From: CBDDFQ01 sp965227035
GTDB taxonomy: Bacteria; Pseudomonadota; Gammaproteobacteria; Burkholderiales; Burkholderiaceae_C
NCBI GenBank assembly: GCA_965227035.1
Contig: OZ245724.1
Coordinates: 930,001-994,000 of the forward strand
Direction of reading: 5' to 3'
DNA: 64,000 nt
In this document: positions 53,650-64,000 of the stretch, one piece after another
Layout: every line of letters begins with the position of its first letter
How positions within the stretch are numbered: position 1 is the stretch's first letter
Made by a program: the position numbers and the translations under genes
The notes under the pieces: generated by a model
Seen by the model: the letters and a program-made list of their open reading frames with translations, nothing else
Told to the model about the DNA's origin: nothing
Databases searched by the model: none

Positions 53650-55727
53650 TCAAAGTGTTGATCGTCGATGACGACGAGAAGGTCAGGAATACGGCGCTTC
53701 GGTGTCTTGCGAGGGCCGATGTGCAACTGGCCTCTGCGGCCAACGGAAAGCACGGTCTCGAGCAGGCGCGACGGATCAGACCCGATGTGGTGATCTGCGA
53801 TATCGAAATGCCGGGACTGGACGGATTCGAGTTGCTGGAATCGCTTCGGACCGATGCCGATCTGGGCAAGACGCTGGTGATGATGCTCACCTCGCAGACC
53901 TCGCGCGACGCGCAGCGGCTGGGCATGACGCTGGGCGCGGACGACTACCTCACCAAGCCGTTCACCGATCGGGAACTGGTGTCGGCCTTCGATGGTTTGC
54001 TGAAAAAACTGGGCCGGATGCAGGCAGTCGTTGGCGCAGCAGTGAAAGATCAGGAGGAGTATTTGCGGCGAATTTTTGCGGCGCGACTCGATGGCGGGCC
54101 GTCCGGCGACCGATACGGCTCCGATTCGCGATTCGAGAGCCTTGAAACGCCGTCTCAGATACTTCTGCAGGCCACGGTGCTGTTCTCCGATATTCGCGGC
54201 TTCACATCGATTGCAGAAAAGCTCACCGCGAGCGAAGTGGCGAATCTGCTCACCGAATATTTCGAGCGTGCCTGCGAGCCGGTGATTGCCAACGGCGGGC
54301 AGCATCTGAAGATGATGGGCGACGGTCTGATGGCGGTGTTCACCGACCAGGCCGAGAGCAACAAGGGCGAGTCCTACGAATGGCCCGCGCCCCGGCGCGC
54401 GCTGGCTGCCGCGCTGTCGATGAACGAGCTGGCCAAGGAGTTTGCGCATTGGGTGGCAAAGAGTTTTCCGGGACGAGGCTTGCCGCCATTCCAGACCGGC
54501 TTCGGCATTCATTGCGGTGAGGTGGCCATATCGCAGATGGGATCGTCCGAAGACAAGGTCGCCACCGCCATTGGCGATACGGTGAACATTGCGGCGAGGC
54601 TGGAGAGCTCGACGAAGGATCTCGGATGGGAAATCGTCGCTAGCCGTACCGTAGTGGAGCTGGCAGGCGAGGGCGTGTTGACCGCCGCCGAAACATCGCT
54701 CGCAGTTCGCGGCAAGACGACGTCCATCGACGTCATGGAAGTCAAGGCCATCAGCGATATGCCCGATGCAATGGCACGTACTCATCGCGATGTGCTGAAA
54801 GACATGCGCGACGATTTCGAAGCCAATGCGTTGATCGCGGCGCGCGCCGTAAAGGGCGCACTCGGCAAAAAGCTGGCCGCTTTCCGAAACGAAAGAGAGC
54901 AGACCGGCAGTCAACTGCTGCTGGCCGGCTACAAGATCGTTCGGCGGATCGGCTCGGGCGGCATGTCTTCGATCTACCTGGCAACGCGCGAACCCGCTGG
55001 CGATCTGGTGGTGCTCAAGGTGCTCGATGCCCGCGGTGAAGCGGCCGATCAGATGGCGCGATTCATGCGCGAATACTCGCTGCTCTCGACCATTCGTCAC
55101 CCCAACATAATTCGCATCTACAACCAGGGCTTCGGCGAGGAGCACGCGTACATCGCGATGGAGTATTTCGAGAACGGCGACCTGCGTTCCCGAATGAAGC
55201 ATCCGCTGGAGCCGGCAGTGGTGGTCGACATCACGATTCAGGCGGCACGCGCCCTGTCTGTGATTCATGCGCTGGACATCGTGCACCGGGATCTGAAGCC
55301 GGAGAATCTGATGCTCAGGGCAGACGGTTCGATCGTGCTGGCCGACTTCGGCATCGCAAAAATGGTGGGCACCGGGGAGTACCCGGAATCGACATTGACG
55401 CAAGCGGGAGAGCTGGTTGGATCGCCCTCGTATATGAGTCCGGAGCAGGTCGAGGCGAAGATGATCACCCACTTGTCCGACCTTTACAGCCTGGGTGTGA
55501 TGTTCTACGAAATGCTGACCGGCGAACGGCCTTACAAGGGCACGAGCCTCATGTCTCTGCTCGCGCAGCAGGCAAACGCGCCGCCACCCAAACTGCCGCG
55601 CGGACTCGAAAAATTTCAGCCTATCGTCGATCGATTGATGGCCAAGCAGCCATTGCGCCGTTACGCATCGGCAGAGGCACTGCTGGCCGATCTGGCGGGA
55701 TACCCGTCCAGCCACACGCTGCTTTAA
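53646..55727 (+). CDS. Receiver-class III nucleotidyl cyclase-Ser/Thr kinase fusion
   Basis: A 693-residue three-domain output protein. The receiver (1-120) has Asp52 (CDIEMPGLDG). The class III cyclase (about 170-370) keeps both metal aspartates (Asp182 in LFSDIRGFTS, Asp226 in MMGDGLMAVF), the purine-selecting Lys222 and Thr307 (KVATAIGDTVN), and Asn314/Arg318. That Lys/Thr pair points to adenylate cyclase activity. The kinase (about 427-690) has GSGGMSS, Lys458, HRDLKPEN (Asp549, Asn553), DFG (567-569) and SPE (598-600), so it looks active. It is the last gene, coupled by ATGA. It replaces the GGDEF output of Wsp-type systems, suggesting cAMP and protein phosphorylation as outputs. Confidence 0.95.
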   Translation: MIKVLIVDDDEKVRNTALRCLARADVQLASAANGKHGLEQARRIRPDVVICDIEMPGLDGFELLESLRTDADLGKTLVMMLTSQTSRDAQRLGMTLGADDYLTKPFTDRELVSAFDGLLKKLGRMQAVVGAAVKDQEEYLRRIFAARLDGGPSGDRYGSDSRFESLETPSQILLQATVLFSDIRGFTSIAEKLTASEVANLLTEYFERACEPVIANGGQHLKMMGDGLMAVFTDQAESNKGESYEWPAPRRALAAALSMNELAKEFAHWVAKSFPGRGLPPFQTGFGIHCGEVAISQMGSSEDKVATAIGDTVNIAARLESSTKDLGWEIVASRTVVELAGEGVLTAAETSLAVRGKTTSIDVMEVKAISDMPDAMARTHRDVLKDMRDDFEANALIAARAVKGALGKKLAAFRNEREQTGSQLLLAGYKIVRRIGSGGMSSIYLATREPAGDLVVLKVLDARGEAADQMARFMREYSLLSTIRHPNIIRIYNQGFGEEHAYIAMEYFENGDLRSRMKHPLEPAVVVDITIQAARALSVIHALDIVHRDLKPENLMLRADGSIVLADFGIAKMVGTGEYPESTLTQAGELVGSPSYMSPEQVEAKMITHLSDLYSLGVMFYEMLTGERPYKGTSLMSLLAQQANAPPPKLPRGLEKFQPIVDRLMAKQPLRRYASAEALLADLAGYPSSHTLL

Positions 55728-55766
55728 CTGGGTAGCGTAGCCACTCGCGCTGACTATTCAAATCCG

Positions 55767-56165
55767 TTATTCGAGCGAGGCGCTCCAGCGATCGTTCCAG
55801 CCGCGTGCGTCGTCGATATTGCGACGATCGCGCTTGGTGGGTCGGCCTTGTTCGATAGACAGTGCCGGCTCGGGCGACAGACGTCGCGCCTCGGCGGCAT
55901 CGGTGCGCGTTTGAATCGAGTCGGGAGTTTCTTCGTACATGGTCGCGGCTTGAGGAGCAGGGCCACGAACATTGAGGAGCGCCCTGACCAGAACCGTTCT
56001 GGTGACGACGCCTATTCGCACACTGAGCCTATCTCCCACGCGAATCTCTTTTGCGGGTTTGATATTCGCGCCGTTCAGAAGGACGCGGCCCTTGTCGATT
56101 TCCTCTGTTGCCAGACTGCGCGTTTTGTAAAACCGCGCTGCCCACAACCATTTGTCAATTCTCAT
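55767..56165 (-). CDS. hslR: Heat-shock protein 15, S4-domain RNA-binding protein
   Basis: A 132-residue S4-domain protein of the HslR/Hsp15 family. The S4 core is RIDKWLWAARFYKTRSLATEEIDKGRVLLNG and NIKPAKEIRVGDRLSVRIG. A basic C-terminal tail (RPTKRDRRNID) is typical. It binds the 50S subunit carrying nascent chains after heat shock and aids ribosome recycling. It converges on the chemosensory operon, with a 39-base gap. The tail after residue 90 is longer than in E. coli Hsp15. Confidence 0.92.
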   Translation of the reverse strand: MRIDKWLWAARFYKTRSLATEEIDKGRVLLNGANIKPAKEIRVGDRLSVRIGVVTRTVLVRALLNVRGPAPQAATMYEETPDSIQTRTDAAEARRLSPEPALSIEQGRPTKRDRRNIDDARGWNDRWSASLE

Positions 56166-56284
56166 GCGTGGAATTTGGGGTGGTGACGATGACTAAATTT
56201 ATAGCAGACTCCCCACCGAAACGGCACCGCAGTTGCTGTAAGTGTGGGTTTTTGAAACGGTTGTCCGACGTATGGTCGACCGAA

Positions 56285-57046
56285 TCATTCTTCCCATGAA
56301 CGCTGCGGTGCAGCAATCCACAAGCCGACACTGAGCAATACACCCAAAAGACCTAAGCGGAACAGCCATCGAGGCCAGGCGTCTGCGCCTCTGAGCACCG
56401 AAATATCGCGCACGAATATCGTTTCGCAGGCACCGTTTCCGGTGTCGTCACGACTTATCGAGCTACCGCGCATGAAGGCGAACCCAGCGTCGTGGGAATA
56501 CTCGGCCAGTTGCCCGCGAATCCGGATCTGATCGCCGACTCTGACGTTGCGGAGTTGCCGCGCGATGTGCGGCTCGTCGGTAAGCAGGTGGTTGTTCGAC
56601 AGTGCGCGGAAGTATTTCGGCTGGGCCGCTTCTGCCGAACTGGTCTGGAAATAGCAGACGAACTGCCCGCTCGAGAACGACATTTTTCGGTATGCACCGT
56701 CTGCCGCGTTGACACCCCATATCACGCAAAGATCGACTGCATTGAGTTCGTCGTTCCACGCCTTGTGAATCCAGTCCCACCAGGTGTCGGCGTCGTGCTT
56801 GCTCACGACCAGACCGGAAATGTCGTAGTCGAACAATGGCTTGATTCTGTAATCGACCTTGTTGACGCTCACACTGAACGGAGGGGTTGCAGTTCCGGTC
56901 TGCAGCGGTTCGGTGCTGATCTCGGGAAGAAGACGGCGTGTGCCCGGAAGACTTCCATCGAACCACCAGCCGATGACGATGGACAGCAAGCTCGCGACGA
57001 GAAGCGCGATGCTTTTGTTTGCGGTCCAAGAACTTGAGTCGGGCAT
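56285..57046 (-). CDS. Membrane-anchored hypothetical protein
   Basis: A 253-residue protein with a membrane helix near the N-terminus (SIALLVASLLSIVIGWWF) and another at the C-terminus (WLFRLGLLGVLLSVGLWI), with about 170 residues between, probably outside the cytoplasm. The middle has YRIKPLFDYDISGLVVSKH and several aromatic residues. No family is recognised. The ATG at 57046 directly follows a T-run of seven that belongs to a terminator hairpin, and there is no ribosome site. The frame continues upstream through the hairpin to an ATG at 57088. So the true start and expression are uncertain. Confidence 0.65.
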   Translation of the reverse strand: MPDSSSWTANKSIALLVASLLSIVIGWWFDGSLPGTRRLLPEISTEPLQTGTATPPFSVSVNKVDYRIKPLFDYDISGLVVSKHDADTWWDWIHKAWNDELNAVDLCVIWGVNAADGAYRKMSFSSGQFVCYFQTSSAEAAQPKYFRALSNNHLLTDEPHIARQLRNVRVGDQIRIRGQLAEYSHDAGFAFMRGSSISRDDTGNGACETIFVRDISVLRGADAWPRWLFRLGLLGVLLSVGLWIAAPQRSWEE

Positions 57047-57083
57047 AAAAAAACGGCGTACCGCAGAACTGTGCGGTACGCCG
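57047..57083 (-). terminator. Rho-independent terminator abutting a start codon
   Basis: A 12-bp perfect stem (CGGCGTACCGCA and TGCGGTACGCCG, six-base loop) followed on the minus strand by seven T. It lies 58 bases after the Ig-like lipoprotein stop and ends at the ATG of the next gene. Confidence 0.88.
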
Positions 57084-57141
57084 AACATAGCCTGTGAAGG
57101 CGCTTCAGGGCAAGTCGCCCCGCCTCTCGGGTTCTAGAGAT

Positions 57142-59310
<2,169 letters not shown>

Positions 59311-59551
59311 TTTTTTCGCTTATGTTGAGTTGCGTCAGACATAAGCCTGTCGCGCCACTGACAACTTGCGCGATCAGTCGGCGGCAGATTTTTGATGCGG
59401 GTAACGATCGACGGGATTTGCGCACCGAACCGTGCGATCGCAGTAACGAAGCGAAGGCATCGAGCAACGAAGCGATGCTTGCAAAACGCTGACGCCAGCT
59501 CGAAAGACCGTGAAGAAGTCTGCTCGAGCCGGCGTCGGCACCGCGTTATTT

Positions 59552-59576
59552 GCGCGAAGGTGGTTGTGCTTCGCGC
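59552..59576 (-). repeat. 8-bp perfect hairpin after Ig-like paralog
   Basis: GCGCGAAG and CTTCGCGC with a nine-base loop lie 28 bases after the second Ig-like gene's stop. There is no T-run, so it is at most a weak terminator or an mRNA-end hairpin. Confidence 0.45.
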
Positions 59577-59603
59577 GGGTTGCTATTGCGGTTTCAACCC
59601 CTT

Positions 59604-61520
59604 TTACTTCTTGGTCACGTAGACGACTACTTCCTTGTAACCCCAGAAGATGTCGTTGCCCGAATCAGGGTCGGACTCGATGATGCTGAGGCGCATCGGC
59701 GCAATGTAGATGCCCGCAGGAAGATCCTTGTTGTCGTTGGCGTCGTACCAGACATGGAAATCGCTGGCGGCAAAACCTCTGCGGCCGACGTTCCATTTGC
59801 CGAAGAAGTCACCGCCCCAATTCATCGGGCATGTCTTCGAGTTGCTCAACTTGCTGCTCCGCAGATTGATGTTCTGGCCATTCGCACGCACGTTGATTTG
59901 CGAGAACGTCGAGTCGCACTTGTCGTTTCGACTGGTCGGGCCCTTGGCGTTGGGGGCTTCGTACAGATTCGCGAGGTCGAGCGTGAGAAAAAGACGGTGC
60001 CATTCCTTCGCCATGTACCGGTATTCGTACTTGTCCGTGACCAGATTCGACGTGAGCGTGACCTCGGCGTCGTTGTTCGGGAGCGTCCCCGCATAGATGT
60101 GCTGTTTTGCCGAGAACGCCTGCTTCCCGGCCCCGTAAGTTCCGGTGGCTTTCATGACCTTGCCGAGGACCGCCGCAGTGGGCGTACCGAACTCGATCGT
60201 GCCGACGCCCGAAGCGTTGGTACGAATCGTCCTGACGGCTGACCCTGTAGTCCCCAGCTTCGGATTAGGGCTGGTCGAAGTCGCGCCAACAGTGGTGAAG
60301 GTCGTCGGATCGATCGGCGTGAACTCGTTCGAGTTTTCCGCTGGCAGAAGCGCGAAATTCATCTGAATGTCTGCGTCGACTATCGGATTTCCAGCGCCAT
60401 CTTTCGCAAGCACTTTCCAGACCGGTTTACCCAGCAAGGTCATCAGAGGCGCCACTTCCGTTGTGAGGGTAGTGCCGCGTACGTACACCGTCGTTTGCGC
60501 AGTGGATCCGCTCACTTCGGCGGTCAGAGTGATCGCGCGATTGCTGAGATCGCTACCGGTGCTCACGCTGATGTTCGCCGTTCCATTGGAATCGGTGGTG
60601 ACGGTTTGCGCCGACAGAAAGCCACCATTGGAGGCGCTGAAAGCGACCGTCGCGCCCACGACTGGTTTGCCCTGCGTCGTGACGTGAACCATCGTGGTCA
60701 TGCCGTTGTCGTTTTTGCCTGTCGTAATGCCGTCGTTCGTTTCGTGAAACCTCGTGGCAATTTCTGCAAGAGCGAGGGGCTGCAGTTTCAAATCGAGCGA
60801 CGCCGATATCGTTCCAGAGTGGAACTTGAGCGAATGGTCGGTTCCGGTTTCATCGGTAAAGTTCAACCAAACGACACCGTCCGAATTCGTGTGTTCAGGC
60901 AGAACGACGAGGATTCCACCTTCGTATTCCACAACCACTTCGACGTCCGGCATGCCAATGCCATCCGCGCCCACGACTTTGATCGGAAGCGAAGTTGATC
61001 CGTAAGTGCGCAACACGGGTGATTCGGGCGGGACGATTTTCGAGCCCTTGGTGTCGAGCTGAATCTTCGCCCGAGGCACTTCGAACTGGAAGTCGGCATC
61101 CGTCGGCCGGATTTCGACGAATTGAATGCCGTCGTACTTCACGCCGGCAGAGCTGACCTTGGCGGTTGCGACGCCCTTGGCATCGGTCTCGACGTCTTGC
61201 GAACCCGTCAGGGAAAGCGTGTAGGGGTCGAAATGAAGCAACACACCGGGAATCGGCTGTCCCATTGCATCGAACGCGGTCGCCGTCAACGTTGCCTGCG
61301 AGCCGGTGACGCCCGTGTCCAGAACTGCAGTGTCCGAAGTCAAGGTGATCGATTTGATCTCCTTGAGTCGTGCCGCCTGCGATGTCATATTCGGCGCGGC
61401 TACCGCCTGCGATGCAGCCGGTTTGCTGTCTCCGCCGCCACATGCCGCGAGGGCGATTGCTGCCATGGTGGTCACGACGAAAGTGCGTGGCCAACCCGAT
61501 CTCCTGATATTCAAAAACAT
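59604..61520 (-). CDS. Ig-like (Big_1-type) lipoprotein, paralog
   Basis: A 638-residue lipoprotein with lipobox LAAC (Cys27). ATG 61520 is preceded by GGAA and gives a proper signal. It lacks the Pro-Ala linker of its neighbour. Ig-like repeats include MGQPIPGVLLHFDP, GKPVVGATVAFSASNGG and GNPIVDADIQMNF. Strong shared segments with the neighbour are SDLSNRAI, GTT(L/V)(T/S)T and the C-terminal YIAP and VYVTKK. The common C-terminal domain with two Cys (DKCD, KTCP) suggests a shared ligand-binding end. The two genes lie in tandem and probably arose by duplication. Confidence 0.9.
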   Translation of the reverse strand: MFLNIRRSGWPRTFVVTTMAAIALAACGGGDSKPAASQAVAAPNMTSQAARLKEIKSITLTSDTAVLDTGVTGSQATLTATAFDAMGQPIPGVLLHFDPYTLSLTGSQDVETDAKGVATAKVSSAGVKYDGIQFVEIRPTDADFQFEVPRAKIQLDTKGSKIVPPESPVLRTYGSTSLPIKVVGADGIGMPDVEVVVEYEGGILVVLPEHTNSDGVVWLNFTDETGTDHSLKFHSGTISASLDLKLQPLALAEIATRFHETNDGITTGKNDNGMTTMVHVTTQGKPVVGATVAFSASNGGFLSAQTVTTDSNGTANISVSTGSDLSNRAITLTAEVSGSTAQTTVYVRGTTLTTEVAPLMTLLGKPVWKVLAKDGAGNPIVDADIQMNFALLPAENSNEFTPIDPTTFTTVGATSTSPNPKLGTTGSAVRTIRTNASGVGTIEFGTPTAAVLGKVMKATGTYGAGKQAFSAKQHIYAGTLPNNDAEVTLTSNLVTDKYEYRYMAKEWHRLFLTLDLANLYEAPNAKGPTSRNDKCDSTFSQINVRANGQNINLRSSKLSNSKTCPMNWGGDFFGKWNVGRRGFAASDFHVWYDANDNKDLPAGIYIAPMRLSIIESDPDSGNDIFWGYKEVVVYVTKK

Positions 61521-61766
61521 TTTTCTTTTCCATGAGTTGCAGCGCGCACATGCGAGCCGCACCGCGACACAGGTCTCTTGTGTCGCGGCGGGCGCGATTT
61601 TTTGTGATCTGCGTCACGCAACGAACGGGCCGCGACGGAACATGGAAAAGGGAAGATGAAGCGCGCTTAAAGCTGCACGAATCAATGCTTTCGAGATGCT
61701 GAATTTGTGCAGATCGACGGCAATTGACGATCGGAGTCGTAACGCCGACGGGCTATTTGTGCGAAT

Positions 61767-62795
61767 TCAGGAAGGCAGATGCGCTTGCGCAATATCTGCG
61801 AGCGCCTCGATCCAGATTGGATCGTCGTTGAGGCAATCGATGTAGTGAAACTCCTTGCCGCCTGCGTGCAGGAACGCCTCGCGCGCTTCCTGAGATATTT
61901 CTTCGAGAGTTTCCAGGCAGTCGCTGGTGAAGCCCGGGCACATGACGTCGACTCGTCCGACGCCGCTCTTGCCGAGTTCGATCAGCGTCGGCTCGGTGTA
62001 GGGCTCGAGCCACTTGGCTTTTCCGAATCTCGACTGGAACGTGACCAGGCAGTCGGTGGACGGGATCGATAGCGCGTCGGTGAGCAGCTTGCCGGTCTGC
62101 ATGCATTGCTCGTAATACGGATCGCCCAGAGCGCGAGTGCGCTCCGGTACACCATGAAAGCTCATGACCAGCTTGTCTGGCGTGCCGTGTTTGGCCCAGT
62201 ACGCGTGGGTCTTTGCAGCGAGCGATGCGATGTACCCGGGGTCCGACGGGAAGCTGTTCACGAATCGGAATTCGGGGATCACGCGAATCTTCTTGGCCCA
62301 TTCGTAGATCGCGTCGAAACTGCTGGCGGTTGTGGTGCCCGAGTACTGCGGGTAGAGCGGAAGGATGACGATTCGCTGGATGCCCTGCGCCTTGAGCGCA
62401 TCCAGCTGCGCCGAGGTGGACGGATTGCCGTAGCGCATGGCGTATCGAACGATGACGTTCTGGCCCCGCCGTTTCAGTGCGGCTTCCAGTTGCGTCGTCT
62501 GACGCTCTGTTTGCACTTTCAGCGGAGATCCCTCTGGCGTCCAGACGGTTTTGTATTTGGCTGCAGACGCGCGCGGACGGATTCGAAGAATGATGCCGTG
62601 AAGGATGGTTTTCCAGATGAACGGCGGGATCTCGACAACCCGTGGATCGCCCAGGAATTCCGCCAGGAAGCGCCTCACAGAAGAAGCGTCCGGCGCATCT
62701 GGCGTGCCCAGATTGCACAGAAGGACGGCGGTATGGGGCGAGTCGGCAGTGCCGTTGTCGGCAGGGATGACCACAGGTTCGGGGCGAAAGCTCAT
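61767..62795 (-). CDS. hemH: Ferrochelatase
   Basis: A 342-residue ferrochelatase. It inserts Fe2+ into protoporphyrin IX, the last step of protoheme synthesis. The catalytic His214 lies in MSFHGVPERT, Glu295 in CPGFTSDCLETLEEI, and the signature LLCNLGTPDAP opens the fold. ATG 62795 is only 20 bases from the divergent HAD gene. The sequence extends about 20 residues before the conserved start, normal in this group. A longer opposite-frame ORF here is a shadow. Confidence 0.95.
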   Translation of the reverse strand: MSFRPEPVVIPADNGTADSPHTAVLLCNLGTPDAPDASSVRRFLAEFLGDPRVVEIPPFIWKTILHGIILRIRPRASAAKYKTVWTPEGSPLKVQTERQTTQLEAALKRRGQNVIVRYAMRYGNPSTSAQLDALKAQGIQRIVILPLYPQYSGTTTASSFDAIYEWAKKIRVIPEFRFVNSFPSDPGYIASLAAKTHAYWAKHGTPDKLVMSFHGVPERTRALGDPYYEQCMQTGKLLTDALSIPSTDCLVTFQSRFGKAKWLEPYTEPTLIELGKSGVGRVDVMCPGFTSDCLETLEEISQEAREAFLHAGGKEFHYIDCLNDDPIWIEALADIAQAHLPS

Positions 62796-62814
62796 GCGGT
62801 ATTCTCACCTAATC

Positions 62815-63528
62815 ATGCTAGATATTTCGCGGGTGAAGGCCATCACCATAGACCTCGACGACACGCTATGGCCCGTCTGGCCGGTCATAGAGCGCGCCGA
62901 GCGCATTTTGACGGAGTGGCTGGCACAGAAAGCCCCGGCCACTGCAGCGATGTTTTCGACGACTGCTTCGCTGCGCGGCGCGCGAATGTTCATCGAAGAA
63001 ACCCGTCCCGAATTGCGACACGATCTGAGCGCAATGCGTCGAGAGTCGATCAGGCACTGCCTGACCGAAGCGGGGGACGATCCCTCCCTCGCCGAAGCGG
63101 CATTCGACGTGTTCTTCGAGCAGCGTCATGTCGTGGAGCTGTTCGACGACGCTGCCGACGGACTCGCTCGCATGGCTGCCCGCTATCCGCTGGTGGCGTT
63201 GTCGAACGGGAATGCGAACATCACGACGATAGGAATCGGGCATCACTTCGCCGGGGCTGTGAGTGCCTACAAGTTCGGGATAGGCAAGCCGGATCGCCGG
63301 ATATTTCAGGCGGCGGCCACCGCAGCAGGCGTGGAGATGCATGACGTGCTGCACGTGGGCGACGACATGGAACTCGATGTGATCGGAGCGCTAGATGCGG
63401 GAATGCAGGCGGCGTGGATCGATCGGGATGAGCGCGAGTGGAGCCACGAGAAGGTGCCATCGGTAACCGTATCGAGCCTCGCGGATCTCTGCGACATCCT
63501 CAATTTGCCGGCGATTCCGATGAAGTGA
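62815..63528 (+). CDS. HAD-superfamily hydrolase
   Basis: A 237-residue HAD phosphatase-like protein. Motif I is DLDDT (Asp13, Asp15), motif II LVALSNGN, motif III around FGIGKPDRRIF and motif IV HVGDDMELDV. A helical cap of type C1 lies after motif I. ATG 62815 or 62794 start it; the first is preferred for fit. Its 5' end is 19 bases from hemH and its 3' end overlaps the hpnE-like gene by 29 bases. The substrate is not evident; a small phosphoester is likely. Confidence 0.9.
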   Translation: MLDISRVKAITIDLDDTLWPVWPVIERAERILTEWLAQKAPATAAMFSTTASLRGARMFIEETRPELRHDLSAMRRESIRHCLTEAGDDPSLAEAAFDVFFEQRHVVELFDDAADGLARMAARYPLVALSNGNANITTIGIGHHFAGAVSAYKFGIGKPDRRIFQAAATAAGVEMHDVLHVGDDMELDVIGALDAGMQAAWIDRDEREWSHEKVPSVTVSSLADLCDILNLPAIPMK

Positions 63529-64000
63529 ATTGGGCTCGGGCGAGCGCGCGTGCGGCTTGCACGCCGCTTCGAAGCGCTCCCTCCAGCGTTGCGGGATAGG
63601 GACCCTCGACGTAATCGCCGCAGGCTAAAACACGCGGCGCGATCAGCTGGGATGGACGAATCATTCCTGCCGTGCACGCGAATGTCGCGCGTTTTTCGGT
63701 CACGGTTTTCACCACTTCGAAATCGCGCATCTCCAGTTGCTCTGCAGCCTGCGCATTCACCTGCGATTCGATTTCGGCATTCGTGCCTTTGCTGGCGCTG
63801 ACCACGAACGAAATCATGCGCTCGGTGCCGATCAGGATTTGCCGGTCGAACACGTATTGAGCCGGACGCGATTCGGTCGACCGCAAGGCCAGCATCGGGA
63901 ACCTCAGACGCTTCTTGCTGGTGCCGTACACCGTGGTGATCGCCTCGTATTCGAGCGCCTTCGCCGCAGCCAGCCATTCCGGTGAGTCGATCCCCGATCT
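63500..64000 (-). CDS. hpnE: HpnE-like hydroxysqualene dehydroxylase / FAD oxidoreductase, 3' part
   Basis: The C-terminal 166 residues of an FAD-dependent amine-oxidase-fold enzyme, open to the right edge. Recognisable blocks are AITTVYGTSKKRLRFPMLAL, PAQYVFDRQILIG, ATFACTAGMIRPSQ and the terminal GDYVEGPYPATLEGALRSGVQAAR, which is the FAD-binding end of HpnE. HpnE reduces hydroxysqualene to squalene in hopanoid synthesis. The N-terminal Rossmann part lies beyond the window, so identity as HpnE is likely but not certain. It overlaps the HAD gene end by 29 bases on the opposite strand. Confidence 0.82.
   Translation of the reverse strand, partial: RSGIDSPEWLAAAKALEYEAITTVYGTSKKRLRFPMLALRSTESRPAQYVFDRQILIGTERMISFVVSASKGTNAEIESQVNAQAAEQLEMRDFEVVKTVTEKRATFACTAGMIRPSQLIAPRVLACGDYVEGPYPATLEGALRSGVQAARALARAQFTSSESPAN

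Noticed and set aside
53628..55715. 695-residue minus-strand frame opposite the cyclase-kinase
   Set aside because: It is the mirror of a GC-rich sense gene with all catalytic motifs. Its residue content (His/Arg/Gln-rich) is typical of a shadow.
53646..55727. WspR-like diguanylate cyclase output
   Set aside because: The cyclase domain has class III motifs and no GGDEF sequence is present.
61753..62808. 351-residue minus-strand frame over hemH
   Set aside because: Out of frame with the ferrochelatase, which carries all catalytic residues, so this is a shadow.

Overview
The window looks like a chromosome segment of a Gram-negative betaproteobacterium, most likely in the order Burkholderiales. 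This is inferred from the gene families: a Bug/TctC binding protein, the DUF2844/DUF3443 pair, a YXWGXW-repeat protein, a DUF4331 cluster, a Wsp-like chemosensory operon, and hemH, hslR and hpnE. Most of it is moderately GC-rich. The stretch at about 2.2-9 kb is visibly AT-richer and uses several TTG starts, which suggests a different history. I saw no tRNA, rRNA, insertion sequence or CRISPR array.

Layout. (1) 0-11.4 kb is a catabolic region: a truncated Ldh-family oxidoreductase, a CMD-family protein and an amidohydrolase. A divergent LysR regulator then faces a run containing a Bug binding protein, an FrsA-like alpha/beta hydrolase, a beta-hydroxyacid dehydrogenase, NIPSNAP and YciI proteins, an extradiol ring-cleavage dioxygenase, an FAH-family hydrolase and an FAD hydroxylase. 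Together they could hydroxylate, cleave and hydrolyse an aromatic or heteroaromatic compound that I cannot identify. (2) 11.7-14.1 kb holds a Rad3/DinG-type helicase with a Cas4-like N-terminus. (3) 14.2-20.7 kb holds a DUF4331 protein, a lipoprotein, a TPR protein, a HupE/UreJ-like membrane protein and a TonB-dependent receptor, probably an envelope uptake system. (4) 20.8-32.7 kb is mixed: a two-domain KaiC-like ATPase, a glycosyltransferase/acyl-CoA-dehydrogenase-like/methyltransferase trio, an orphan amino-acid binding protein, a lone receiver, an FmdE-like exported protein, DUF3443/DUF2844, a Tat-type dienelactone hydrolase, a zinc alcohol dehydrogenase and a YXWGXW protein. (5) 32.8-39.8 kb holds a polyamine-type ABC importer with a frameshifted permease and a terminal Asp/Glu-racemase-fold enzyme, then TRAP genes dctQM. 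Both transporter operons carry copies of ATYGTATRCAA upstream.

(6) 40.8-55.7 kb is the highlight, a tightly overlapping ten-gene chemosensory operon: unknown protein, CheW, CheR-TPR, CheW, CHASE3 receptor, CheA-REC, CheB with a degenerate receiver, a 1085-residue hybrid kinase (REC-PAS-kinase-REC-REC-HPt), a REC-kinase, and a REC/class III nucleotidyl cyclase/Ser-Thr kinase fusion. The front half follows the Wsp plan, but the usual GGDEF output is replaced by a predicted adenylate cyclase fused to a protein kinase.

(7) 55.7-64 kb holds hslR, a small membrane protein whose start abuts a terminator, two tandem paralogous Ig-like lipoproteins (one with a long Pro-Ala linker encoded by a hexanucleotide repeat), hemH, a HAD hydrolase, and the 3' part of an hpnE-like gene that runs off the window.
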